Assembly (NCBI GenBank): GCA_963752585.1
Contig: CAVVYV010000008.1
Span: forward strand, 1-64,000
Direction of reading: 5' to 3'
Origin: CAVVYV01 sp963752585
Lineage (GTDB): Bacteria > Actinomycetota > Thermoleophilia > Solirubrobacterales > 70-9
Length of the DNA stretch: 64,000 nucleotides
A model generated the notes under the pieces. That model saw only the letters and a program-made list of their open reading frames with translations, was not told the origin of the DNA and ran no database searches. Of the stretch, positions 8,832 through 17,908 are shown one piece after another (the first letter of the stretch is position 1; each line of letters opens with the position of its first letter). A program made the position numbers and the translations under genes.

Positions 8832-9413
8832 TGGGCAGCCGCGAGCGCAAGCGCGAGGAGCGCCGGAAGCGGAAGCGCCGCGCCGCCGAGCGCGGCAATC
8901 GGAGACGGTCACCGAGCCCGCCGACGGCGAAGACGCCGCCGCCATCGCTCCCGAGAGCTTCGAGGAGCGGATGGCGCGGCGCTCGGAGGAGCGCAACGCG
9001 GCGGCGCGAGCGGAGCTGGAGCCGCTCGCCGCGGGTGAGCGGCCGACCGCGGTCACCGTCGGAGCGGCCGTGTCGACGGTGCTGGCGATCGTCCTGACCG
9101 TCTCCACCGGGCTCGCCGCCGGCCGGCGTCGAGGCGGCCGGGCAGGATCCGCAGCCGTTCGCGATCGGGGTCTTCGCGCTCGCCGTGTGGCTGATGGCCT
9201 GGGGGCTGTGGAAGGCCCGGTACTGGGCGGTGCTCGGCTTCCAGATGCTCCTGGTCCTGGTGCTGCTGGCCAGCGCGCTCGGCCTGGTCCAGGTGAGGAC
9301 TGTTCTCGAGGCGGCGGCGACCCTCTCGCTCCTGCTGGGCGCCGGGCCTGCTCTTCTATTTCATGATCCGGGCGATGGCGCGGATCCAGATGCCCGAACC
9401 CCCCGCCCGATAG
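8831..9413 (+). CDS. Small integral membrane protein (frameshifted)
   Basis: Function unknown. The ATG at 8831 overlaps the thiE stop, so it is translationally coupled. The N-terminus is extremely basic (MGSRERKREERRKRKRRAAERG), followed after a frame change near 8905 by an acidic linker (TEPADGEDAAAIAPESFEER). Then come about three hydrophobic helices: AVTVGAAVSTVLAIVLTVSTGLAA, FAIGVFALAVWLMAWGLW and the stretch from FQMLLVLVLLASALG to ATLSLLLGAGLLFYFMIRAM. It ends MARIQMPEPPAR at 9413. At least two more indels (about 9120 and 9345) are required. The basic, charged cytoplasmic tail plus three or four helices is common in actinobacteria and gives no clear function. Confidence 0.6.
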
Positions 9414-9425
9414 AGTCGAGATCCG

Positions 9426-10796
9426 ATGGCGGCGTACGACGTGATCGTGATCGGAGGCGGCCCCGGCGGCTACGTGGCGGCGATTCGCGCCGCCCAGCTG
9501 GGCCAGAAGACCGCGGTGGTCGAGCGCGACAAGGCCGGCGGGCGCTGCCTCAACTACGCCTGCATCCCGGCGAAGACCGTCCTCCACACGGCCGAGATCT
9601 ACAGCGACGTGAACGGCAACGGCACCGACCTCGGGATCAAGGCGAACGGAATCTCGATCGACTGGAAGGCGGTCCAGAGCCGCCGCGCCAAGGTCTCGAA
9701 GACCCTCGAGGACGGGGTCGAGATGCTCTGGAACAAGGACAAGGTCGAGTTCCTCCGCGGCGAGGCCTCGCTCGAGGGCGGCGGCAAGGTCAAGGTCGGC
9801 TCCGACACCCATGAGGCGAAGGCGATCATCCTCGCCACCGGCTCGATCGAGCTGCCGATCCCCGGGGTCGAGTTCTCCGACCGCGTGCTCGACACCTGGG
9901 GCGCCTGGTCGCTGGAGAAGCTGCCGAAGGCGATGGTGGTCGCCGGCGCCGGCGCCTCGGGATCGGAGATCGCCTCCGCCTACGCCCGCCTCGGGACCGA
10001 GGTGACCCTGGTCGAGATGCTCGACCACCTGTTACCTCTCGAGGACGTGGACATGGCGCGGGTGGTGGAGCGCCAGTTCAAGAAGGACGGGATCGACGTG
10101 CTGCTCGGGACCAAGGTCGAGGAGGTGACCGAGCAGAAGACCGGGGTCAAGGTGAAGGCGGGCGACAAGGAGCTGAAGGCCGACTACCTGGCGATCGCCG
10201 GCGGGCGGCGCCCCGACACCGACCCGCTCAACCTCGAGGCCGCCGGCGTCGCAGACCGAGGAGAACGGGCAGATCAAGATCGACGAGTACCAGCGGACCA
10301 CCGCCGACGGCATCTACGCGATCGGCGACCTCGTCCGGGGGCCGGCGCTCGCCCACAAGGCCTCCGAGGAGGGGGTGATCGCGGTCGAGCACGCCGCCGG
10401 TCAGCCCACCCATCCGATCGACATCAACCTCGTTCCCGGGAGCGACCTTCTGCCATCCCCAGGTCGCCAGCGTCGGCCTCACCGAGGCGGAGGCGAAGGA
10501 GGCCGGGCGCGAGATCAAGGTCGGCAAGTTCAAGCTCGGCGGCGCCGGCGCCTCGGTCGTCTACGACGACCGAGCGGGACTGGTGAAGATCGTCGGCGAT
10601 CCCGACGTACGGCGAGATCCTCGGCGCCCACATCGTCGGCAACCTCGCCTGCGACATGATCAGCGAGTTCGTCGACGTGATGGCGCTCGAGGGCGGCTAC
10701 CAGGAGCTCGAGCGGATCATCCACCCCCACCCGACGATGTCCGAGGCGGTCCTGGACGCCGCCCGCGCGGTGGACGGCTGGGCGATCCACGGCTGA
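9426..10796 (+). CDS. lpdA: Dihydrolipoamide dehydrogenase (E3; frameshifted)
   Basis: Flavoprotein that reoxidises the lipoyl arm of the 2-oxoacid dehydrogenase complex with NAD+. N-terminal FAD fold DVIVIGGGPGGYVAAIRAAQLG; redox-active disulfide in GGRCLNYACIPAKT near residue 40 (usual GGTCLN has Thr where this has Arg, both cysteines kept); NAD fold VVAGAGASGSEIASAYARLG. After an indel near 10250 come YAIGDLVRGPALAHKASEEGVIAVEHAAG and, after others near 10455 and 10600, the dimerisation domain with EILGAHIVGNLACDMISEFV and the catalytic IHPHPTMSEAV near the end. About 456 residues when corrected. First gene of the PDH-lipoate locus. Confidence 0.88.
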
Positions 10797-10838
10797 TGCG
10801 GGGCGCGCGTGCAGCGCGACCCGTTTGACGGCGAAGCC

Positions 10839-11493
10839 GTGACGACCGATCGCCCAGGGCACCGCGCGATCTTCTACTACGACTTCAGCTCCCCCTACTC
10901 GTACCTGGCGGCGGAGCGGATCAGCGGCCTGTTCGCCGAGGCCGGCTGCGAGCAGCCCGAATGGCAGCCGATCTCGTTCGGGCACCTGATCCAGGCGAGC
11001 GGGAGGGTGCCCTGGTCGCTGCAGCCCGACGGGCCCGACCAGGCCGACCTCGACGAGATCGCAGCGGCGCGCCGCCGAGCGGGGGCTGCCGAGGCTTCGG
11101 TACCCACGGGGCTGGCCCAAGGACAACTACAGCCTCAACCCGAGTTCGGGCGGCGATCTACGCAAAGGAGTCGGGGCGCGTCGTCTCCTTCAGCCTCGCC
11201 GCCTTCCGCCAGGTCTTCGCGGCCGGCCGCGACATGAGCGAGGTCGACAACGTGCTCCTCGCGGCCGCCGCCTGCGAGCTTCATCCGAACGCGGTGCTGA
11301 AGGGGATCGAGACGAAGTCGGTCAAGGAGGGGCTGAAGCGGGCCACCGACGAGGCGATCGAGCTCGGGCGTGATCGGCGATCCCGACGGTCGCCGTGGGC
11401 GGCGAGATGTTCTGGGGCGACGACCAGCTCGAGGAGGCGGCCAAGGCCGGCTTCCGTCAGAATGAGCGAAGCGGCGAACTGCGGCCGGAGTAG
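10839..11493 (+). CDS. DsbA-family protein, 2-hydroxychromene-2-carboxylate isomerase-like (frameshifted)
   Basis: Thioredoxin-fold protein starting at a GTG at 10839 (VTTDRPGHRAIFYYDFSSPYSYLAAERI). The FDFxSPYxYLA pattern is typical of HCCA isomerase/DsbA-family glutathione-dependent enzymes; the classical CXXC is absent, with Ser-Pro-Tyr-Ser at the active-site loop. Indels near 11070-11145 and 11375 separate the remaining parts: YPRGWPKDNYSLNP, AIYAKESGRVVSFSLAAFRQVFAAGRDMSEVDNVLLAAAACELHPNAVLKGIE and a C-terminal GVPTVAVGGEMFWGDDQLEEA containing the cis-Pro loop. Placed between E3 and E1alpha of the pyruvate dehydrogenase locus, unusual company. Substrate unknown. Confidence 0.7.
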
Positions 11494-11503
11494 GCTGACG
11501 CAG

Positions 11504-12751
11504 GTGGCGCAGAGCAAGACCTCCACGGCGCAGAGGAGGAAGCCGGCGAGCCTCGAGCGACGGCCGGGCGCCGGCCGGCAAGAAGCTGAAGCTCCCCGCG
11601 AAGAAGACCTGCGTCGAGCTGCTGAAGAGGATGGCGCTGATCCGGCGCTTCGAGGAGGAGGCGGGGCGCCAGTACCAGCGGGCGAAGGCCGGCGGCTTCC
11701 TCCACCTCGGGATCGGCGAGGAGGCGACGATCGTCGGCACCACCTCGGTGATGGAGGAGAGCGACTACCTGATCGGCACCTACCGGACCCACGGGCACGC
11801 GATCGCCCGGGGGACCGACCCGAAGCGGGTGATGGCGGAGCTCTTCGGCCGCGTCGACGGGACCTCGGGCGGGCGCGGCGGCTCGATGCACATCTTCGAT
11901 CTCGAGCACCGCTTCATGGGCGGCTACGGGATCGTCGGCGGCAACCTGCCGCTCGCCGCCGGGCTCGGGCTCGCCTCCGACTACCTCGGCACCGACGACG
12001 TCACCGTCTGCATGTTCGGCGACGGCGCCTCGAACACCGGCAACTTCGGCGAGACGATGAACCTGGCGGCGCTGTGGAGGCTGCCGGTCGTCTTCCTGAT
12101 GGAGAACAACCTCTATGGCATGGGCACCTCGGTCGAGCGCCACTCGGCGGTCACCGATCTCTCACGCAAGGCCGAGGGGTTCGGGATCTCCGGGGTCCGG
12201 GTCGACGGGATGGACGTGCTCGCGGTTCGGGAGACGGTCGCCGAGCACATCCGGCTCGCGCGCGAGGAGCGGACGCCGACCCTGGTGGAGGCCTTCACCT
12301 ACCGCTACCGCGGTCACTCCGCCGCCGACCCCGAGGTCTACCGCGAGAAGGAGGAGGTGGAGGAGTGGCAGCGGAAGGACCCGGTTGAGACCTTCGCCGC
12401 GCGGCTGGTGGACGAGAAGGTGATCTCCGAGGGGGAGGTCGAGAAGATCCGCGAGCAGGCGGACGCCGAGGTGATCGCGGCGGTCGAGTTCGCGGACGCC
12501 TCGCCGGAGCCGCCGCTCGAATCGCTCTACGACCACCTCTACGTGGTCGGCGAGCAGGTCCCCGGCTGGTACACGGTCGACGAGCGCTCACCCGACACCC
12601 ACCCGGGCGAGGAGGAGCGCGAGGCGGGCCGGCGGGCGCAGGACCTGGCCGAGCGCGGCGCCGCCTACGCGGGGCCCGGCGCCGCCGCCAGCCGCGCGGC
12701 CGAGGGCGATCGGGCCGACGATGAGGAAGCGCAGCCCGAGGGGGCGGCTGA
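11504..12751 (+). CDS. pdhA: Pyruvate (2-oxoacid) dehydrogenase E1 component, alpha subunit (frameshifted ends)
   Basis: Thiamin-diphosphate-binding half of E1, decarboxylating the 2-oxoacid. The core is intact from 11631: MALIRRFEEEAGRQYQRAKAGGFLHLGIGEEA, YRTHGHAIARG, GRGGSMHIFD, and the ThDP motif GDGASNTGNFGETMNLAALWRLPVVFLMENN. A GTG at 11504 (VAQSKTSTAQRRKPAS) probably starts the gene, with an indel near 11575 leading into KKLKLPAKKTCVELLKRMALI. The C-terminal extension is Ala/Glu-rich; the natural stop is likely the TGA at 12749-12751 overlapping the E1beta ATG, reached after one more indel. ThDP is the cofactor also served by the thi genes upstream. Confidence 0.87.
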
Positions 12752-13737
12752 TGGCGACGATGCGGATGCGGGAGGCCCTTCGGGATGCGATGGCGGAGGA
12801 GATGCGCGACGACGACAACGTCTTCGTGATGGGCGAGGACGTCGGCGTCTTCCAGGGGGCGTTCAAGGTGACGGAGGGGCTGCTCGACGAGTTCGGCGAG
12901 AAGCGGGTTCGGGACACGCCGATCTCGGAGAACACGATCGTCGGCACCGGCGTCGGCGCGGCGATGGCCGGGACTGCGGCCGATCGTCGAGCTGATGACC
13001 GTCAACTTCTCGCTGCTGGCGATGGACCAGATCGTCAACCACGCCGCGGCGATCCCCTACATGTTCGGCGGCCAGGTGCGGGTGCCACTGGTGATTCGGA
13101 TGCCGGGCGGCGGCGGGCACCAGCTCGGGCCGACCCACTCGCACAGCTTCGAGGCGATGTACCTGCAGATCCCGGGCTGCTGGTCGCCTGCCCGTCGACG
13201 CCGGCGGACGCCAAGGGCCTGCTGAAGGCGGCGATCCGCGACGACAACCCGGTGGTCTTCATCGAGCACGAGAGCCTCTACGGCTCGCGCGGTGAGGTCC
13301 CGGAGAACGGCGAGATCCTCAACTTCGGCGAGGCCGCGGTGCGCCGCCAGGGATCGGACGTGACGATCGTCGGGATCCTTCGGATGGCCGAGACCGCGGA
13401 GGAGGCGGCGAAGACGCTCGCCAACGAGCATGGCGCCGAGGCCGAGGTGATCGATCCCCGCACGCTGCGCCCGCTCGACCTCGACACGATCCTCGAGTCG
13501 GTGCGGAAGACGAACCGGGCGGTGATCGTCGAGGAGGGCTGGCCGCACGGCGGGGTGGGCGCCAACCTGGCCGCCCTGATCCAGGAGCAGGCCTTCGACC
13601 ACCTCGACGCCCCGGTGCAGCGGGTGACCGGGGCCGACGTGCCGATGCCCTACTCGAAGCGGCTCGAGCAGGCGGCGATTCCCCACGCCGAGCACGTCGT
13701 CAGCGCGGCGCTGGCGACCCTCGAGGGGAGCCTCTGA
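12751..13737 (+). CDS. pdhB: Pyruvate (2-oxoacid) dehydrogenase E1 component, beta subunit (frameshifted)
   Basis: Transketolase-like partner of E1alpha. Starts MATMRMREALRDAMAEEMRDDDNVFVMGEDVGVFQGAFKVTEGL at 12751. Conserved blocks continue as DTPISENTIVGTGVGAAMAG, then after an indel near 12975 RPIVELMTVNFSLLAMDQIVNHAAAIPYMFGGQVRVPLVIR, then after another near 13185 CPSTPADAKGLLKAAIRDDNPVVFIEHESLYG. The C-terminal domain has EVIDPRTLRPLDLDTIL and VEEGWPHGGVGA. Ends with TGA at 13735-13737, overlapping the E2 ATG. Length about 328 residues, normal. The ESLYG and DPRTLRP signatures favour pyruvate over branched-chain substrates, but specificity is inference. Confidence 0.9.
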   Translation: MATMRMREALRDAMAEEMRDDDNVFVMGEDVGVFQGAFKVTEGLLDEFGEKRVRDTPISENTIVGTGVGAAMAGTAADRRADDRQLLAAGDGPDRQPRRGDPLHVRRPGAGATGDSDAGRRRAPARADPLAQLRGDVPADPGLLVACPSTPADAKGLLKAAIRDDNPVVFIEHESLYGSRGEVPENGEILNFGEAAVRRQGSDVTIVGILRMAETAEEAAKTLANEHGAEAEVIDPRTLRPLDLDTILESVRKTNRAVIVEEGWPHGGVGANLAALIQEQAFDHLDAPVQRVTGADVPMPYSKRLEQAAIPHAEHVVSAALATLEGSL

Positions 13738-15156
13738 TGGCCGACGTCGTCATGCCCCGGCTCTCCGACTCGATGGAGGAGGGGACGATCCTGAAGTGGC
13801 TGAAGTCGGTCGGCGACGAGGTCGCGGTCGGGGACGAGCTGGTCGAGATCGAGACCGACAAGGCGAACATGGTCTACGAGGCCGACACGCCGGGACGCTG
13901 GTCGAGATCGTCGCCGAGGAGGGCGACACGCTGCCGATCGGCGAGCCGATCGCGCGGGTTGGGGATGCCGGCGGAGGCGGCGTCTGGTGACGATGGGGGA
14001 GCCGGGGGGCGCCGCGTCAGCGGCCGGGGCCGGCGACGGAGGCAAGGAAAAGGCTGAAGAGGCAGATGAGCCGGCCATCGAACGGCCGGAGCCCGCTGCC
14101 GCGGCACCCCCGGCCCCCCAGCCATCCCCGGCGCCGCAGCACCCCCGGCCCCCCACCACAGACGACGACCGCCGAGCCGGCATCGCCGACCACCGACGGT
14201 GCGGGCGACGGGAGGGTGAAGGCGTCGCCGATCGCCCGGCGGCTCGCCCGTGACAAGGGGCTTGATCTTCAGGCGCTGAGCGGATCGGGGCCGGGAGGGC
14301 GGATCGTCAAGGCCGACGTGGAGCGGGCCGCCGAGAGCGGGGTCGCCCCTCTCCGCAGGCCGGTCCGCCAGCTGCCGCGGCGCCGGCGGCCCCCGCCGCC
14401 GCCCCGCGCGGCACCGGCGGGGCCGACGCCGGGTGCGCGCGAGAAGCCGGAGACGGCGAAGGGGCAGGTCGAGGTGGTCGAGCCGACCAAGGTCCAGCAG
14501 ACGATCGCCCGGCGGATGGCGGAGTCGAAGGCGACCGCGCCGCACTTCTATCTCCAGGCCGAGATCGACATGAGCGCGGCGTTCGAGGGGCGCAAGCGGC
14601 TGAAGGAGATGGCCGCCGAGGGCGAGGTCGTCCCGACCTTCAACGACATGGTCGATCAAGGCCTGCGCCCTCGCCCTTCGGGAGCACCCGCGGGCGAACG
14701 CCGCCTATCGCGACGGCCACTTCGAGTTCTACTCGCGGGTCAACGTCGGGGTGGCGGTCGCCGCTCCCGACGCGCTGATCGTCCCCACGGTCTTCGACGC
14801 CGACCTCAAGGGGCTCCGGCAGATCGCAAGCGGAGACCAAGGCGCTCGCCTCTCGCGTGCGCGACGGCTCGATCACCCCGCCCGAGCTCTCCGGGGCCAC
14901 CTTCACCGTCTCCAACCTCGGCATGTACGGGATCTCCAACTTCCACGCGGTGATCAACACGCCGCAGGCCGGGATCCTCGCGATCGGCGAGCTGAAGGCG
15001 AAGCCGGTGGTCGCGGATGACGGCTCGATCGTGGCGCGCCAGATGATGGGGGTGACGCTCGCCTGCGACCACCGGATCCTCTACGGCGCCGACGGCGCCG
15101 TCTTCCTCAGGCGCGTCCGGGCGCTGCTCGAGGAGCCGATCGCTCTAGCCCTCTGA
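13737..15156 (+). CDS. pdhC: Dihydrolipoamide acyltransferase (E2) of the 2-oxoacid dehydrogenase complex (frameshifted)
   Basis: Core acyltransferase. Domains in order: one lipoyl domain (MADVVMPRLSDSMEEGTILKWLKSVGDEV, with the lipoylated Lys in EIETDKANM); a Pro/Ala-rich linker; an E3/E1-binding domain (SPIARRLARDKGLDLQALSGSGPGGRIVKADV); a second linker; and the catalytic domain from VQQTIARRMAESKATAPHFYLQAEIDMS to the end. The active site reads CDHRILYGADGA: the catalytic His is present but the Asp of the usual DHRxxDG is replaced by Tyr. Indels lie near 13885, 14350, 14660 and 14830. Stop at 15154-15156. Lipoylation would be supplied by lipB/lipA downstream. Confidence 0.88.
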
Positions 15157-15163
15157 CCCGGTA

Positions 15164-15657
15164 ATGGACGCGGCCACCCAGCGGGCGATCGAGGTCCCGG
15201 TCGACTCGCTGCCGCCGGTGGACGAGCACGGGACCGAGATCGCGGCCGACCCCGACCAGGTCTGGGAGGCGCTCGCCGCGACCTTGCCTCGGATCCTCGA
15301 TACCCGGCGCTCGGCGCGCTTCGCGAAGGTGCTCGGCGACGCTTTCACCGAGGCCCGCGGCGAGCCCACCGTGATCGGCTCCACGGTCCCCGGCTTCATC
15401 GTCTCCCGCTCGATCAGGCCCTCGGTCCTCGCCCTCCTCGGCCAGCATCGCTTCTCCCGCTACGCGCTCGTCTTCCGGATCGACCAGCTCGGGATCGGGC
15501 GCTCGCGGCTGCGCGCCGAGACCCGGGCGGAGTTCCCGCGGGTGAAGGGGCGCGATCTATCGGGCCCTGGTGATCGGAACCCGCGGCCACGTCCTCGTCG
15601 TCCGCCGGATCCTCTCGGCGGTCCGCCGCCGGGCCGAGGGCAAGCGGGCGACCGTGA
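15164..15657 (+). CDS. SRPBCC-like (START-fold) protein (frameshifted)
   Basis: About 165 residues. The ATG at 15164 lies seven bases after the E2 stop. Features suggesting the START/SRPBCC fold: EIAADPDQVWEALAATLPRILDTRRSARFAKVLG at the N-terminal side, then PGFIVSRSIRPSVLALLGQHRFSRYALVFRID and RLRAETRAEFPRVKGAIYRALVIGTRGHVLVVRRILSAVRRRAE, the classic last beta-strand and helix, read across an indel near 15555. The likely stop is a TGA at 15655-15657 that overlaps the next GTG. No catalytic role can be assigned; the family binds hydrophobic ligands. Its place between E2 and lipB is noteworthy. Confidence 0.55.
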
Positions 15658-16053
15658 GCCGGACGCAGATCCGCCAGTGGGTGGCCGACTACGAGCGCGC
15701 CTGGCGGACCGACGGGACCGGTCCCCTGTCGGAGCTCTTCAGCGAGGACGCCACCTACTCCACCGCTCCGTTCGAGGAGCCCCATCGCGGGCTGGCGGCG
15801 ATCACCTCGATGTGGGAGCGCGAGAGGATTGGCCCGGACGAGTCCTTCACGATGAACAGCGAGGTCGTCGCAGTCGAAGCCGACACCGGGGTGGTCAGGG
15901 TCGAGGTCCGCTACGGGCCGCCGAGGGAGAAGCTGTACCGCGACCTCTGGATCGTCCGGCTGGACGCCGATGGCCGCTGCATCCACTTCGAGGAGTGGCC
16001 GTTCTGGCCGCCAGGGACCGAGGGGACGCGCCGCGCGAGGCGCCGGCGCCTGA
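15654..16053 (+). CDS. NTF2-like / SnoaL-like protein
   Basis: Begins at a GTG at 15654 (VSRTQIRQWVADYERAWRTDGTGPLSELFSEDATYSTAPFEEPHRGLAAITSMWER), the typical pattern of SnoaL/NTF2-like cone-fold proteins: N-terminal helix, LxxLFxxDaxY and then a beta sheet (TMNSEVVAVEADTGVVRVEVRYGPPREKLYRDLWIVRLDADGRCIHFEEWPFWP). The end is uncertain because the frame runs on with no stop into lipB; a TGA at 16051-16053 in another frame is a plausible end after one indel. About 130 residues. Function unknown: the fold includes isomerases, hydrolases and ligand binders. Confidence 0.6.
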
Positions 16054-16102
16054 GGGTACGAACCGCCCGAGCTCGGAGCGGCGAGGGTGGGACACTGTGG
16101 AC

Positions 16103-16872
16103 ATGGACGAGGTCTGGTGCGTGCGCGTCGGCCAGGTGCCCTATGAGGAGGCCCGAGAGGCGCAGAAGGCGCTCGAGCGGGCTCGGCAGGCGGGCGAGAT
16201 CCCCGACGTCCTCCTCCTCCTCGAGCACCCTCCCGTCTACACGAAGGGGCGCCGATCGGACCCGGCGGAGCTGCCGATGGGCGAGGACTGGTACCGGATG
16301 CAGGGGATCGAGGTGACGGAGACCGACCGCGGCGGACTGGTCACCTACCACGGCCCCGGCCAGCTGGTCGGCTACCCGATCGTCGATCTGAGGCCCTACG
16401 GCGGCGACGTCCACGAGTACATCAGGCGGATGGAGCGGCTGATGATCGACTCGCTCGGCGAGCTTCGGGGTCGAGGCCGAGGTGATCGAGGGGCTGACCG
16501 GCGTCTGGGTCGGCGGCCGGCCGCCCGAGGGGCGGAAGATCGGCTCGATCGGGGTCCACGTCAACAAGGGCGTCACCACCCACGGCTTCGCCGTCAACGT
16601 CAACAACGACCTCCAGCCGTTCGAGTGGATCGTCCCCTGCGGGATCGAGGGGGTGCAGGATGACCTCGGTCTGCCGCGAGCTCGGCGCCGAGCAAGGAGC
16701 ATGGGGCGCCCTGACATGGACGGCGGTGATCGCCCGATTCGCCGAGATCTACGAGCGCCGTGCCGTGGACAAGGCCGCCGCTGAGCTGGCCGAGACGGTC
16801 CCCGGGGCCGAGGCGCTGGCGATGGCGGCGCCGGTGCCCAGGGAGGACGGGGCCTCGGCCTCGGTACGGTAG
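16103..16872 (+). CDS. lipB: Octanoyl-ACP:protein octanoyltransferase LipB (frameshifted)
   Basis: First step of lipoate synthesis: moves octanoate from ACP to lipoyl domains, here most likely the E2 encoded upstream. Starts MDEVWCVRVGQVPYEEAREAQKALE. Family motifs: LLLLEHPPVYTKGRR, RGGLVTYHGPGQLVGYPIVDLR, then after an indel near 16465 GVWVGGRPPEGRKIGSIGVHVNKGVTTHGFAVNVNND and IVPCGIEGVQ with the catalytic Cys; the catalytic Lys lies in RKIGSIG. A further indel near 16660 leads to the last helix (FAEIYERRAVDKAAAEL). Stop at 16870-16872. Six bases before lipA, clearly one operon. Confidence 0.9.
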
Positions 16873-16877
16873 GAGCG

Positions 16878-17843
16878 ATGGCAGGACCGACAGACCTCGA
16901 CGAGCGCCTTCACGTCACCCGCTCCCGGGCCAAACCGGGCGGCCACGCCGCCGACGATGAGGGCAAGGTCGCGTTCCGCGAGCGCAAGCCGCCCTGGCTG
17001 AAGGTGCCGGCACCGGGCGGCCCCAACTACCGCCGTCTGAAGCAGACGATCTCCGAGGCCAACCTGCACACCGTCTGCGAGGAGGCAAACTGCCCCAACG
17101 TCGGCGAGTGCTGGGAGCGGGGCACCGCCACCTTCATGATCCTCGGCGACGTCTGCACCCGGCGCTGCGGCTTCTGCAACGTCCAGACCGGGAAGCCGAC
17201 CTGGAACGACCCGCTCGAGCCGCTGCGAGTCGCGAACCAGGTGAAGCGGATGGGCCTTCGCCACGCGGTCGTCACCTCGGTGGACCGCGACGACCTCCCC
17301 GACTACGGCGCCGGCGCCTTCGTCGGGGTGATCCGCTCGATCCGGAAGCTGGCGCCCGGGTGCAAGGTCGAGGTCCTCACCCCCGACTTCCGAGGCGAGG
17401 AGATGCCGCTCGCCAAGGTCGTCGCCGAGCGGCCCGACGTCTTCAACCACAACGTCGAGACGGTGCCGCGGCTGTACCCGATCGCCCGCCGCGGCTCGCG
17501 AGTTCATGCGCTCGGCTCGGGTGCTGCGGATGGCGAAGGAGATGGCTGGGGACGAAGTCGTCACCAAGTCGGGCCTGATGGTCGGCCTCGGCGAGGAGTT
17601 CGACGAGATGGTCGAGGCGTTCGGCATCCTCCGCGAGCACGACGTCCAGGTGCTGACCGTGGGCCAGTACCTGCGCCCCACCGAGAACCACCTTCCGGTC
17701 GCCCGCTACTGGCACCCCGAGGAGTTCGAGGCGCTGCGAGAGGGCCGCCTATGAGCTCGGGTTCGAGTCGGTCGCCTCGGGCCCCCTGGTCCGCGTCCTC
17801 CTACCACGCGGACGAGCAGCTGCCACAAACCGCAACTGCCTAG
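16878..17843 (+). CDS. lipA: Lipoyl synthase LipA (radical SAM; frameshifted)
   Basis: Inserts two sulfurs into protein-bound octanoate. Both iron-sulfur clusters are visible: the auxiliary cluster motif CEEANCPNVGEC and the radical SAM motif CTRRCGFC, each near residues 70-95, followed by GKPTWNDPLEPLRVANQVKRMGLRHAVVTSVDRDDLPDYGAG and HNVETVPRLYP. An indel near 17505 moves the frame to VLRMAKEMAGDEVVTKSGLMVGLGE and TVGQYLRPTENHLPVARYWHPEEFEAL, and another near 17747 to ELGFESVASGPLVR and SSYHADEQ, with the C-terminal Ser needed for the auxiliary cluster. Stop TAG at 17841-17843. About 320 residues. Confidence 0.92.
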   Translation: MAGPTDLDERLHVTRSRAKPGGHAADDEGKVAFRERKPPWLKVPAPGGPNYRRLKQTISEANLHTVCEEANCPNVGECWERGTATFMILGDVCTRRCGFCNVQTGKPTWNDPLEPLRVANQVKRMGLRHAVVTSVDRDDLPDYGAGAFVGVIRSIRKLAPGCKVEVLTPDFRGEEMPLAKVVAERPDVFNHNVETVPRLYPIARRGSRVHALGSGAADGEGDGWGRSRHQVGPDGRPRRGVRRDGRGVRHPPRARRPGADRGPVPAPHREPPSGRPLLAPRGVRGAARGPPMSSGSSRSPRAPWSASSYHADEQLPQTATA

Positions 17844-17908
17844 CCGCGCGGCCCGCGGGCGGGAGTGCAGCTTTGGTTGCGGAGGCGTGTTTATGCCTGC
17901 GTACGCTC

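Noticed and set aside
9426..15156. Programmed frameshifting in the pyruvate dehydrogenase genes
   Set aside because: Breaks occur at many unrelated places without a common slippery site and in genes not known for recoding; sequence error is simpler.
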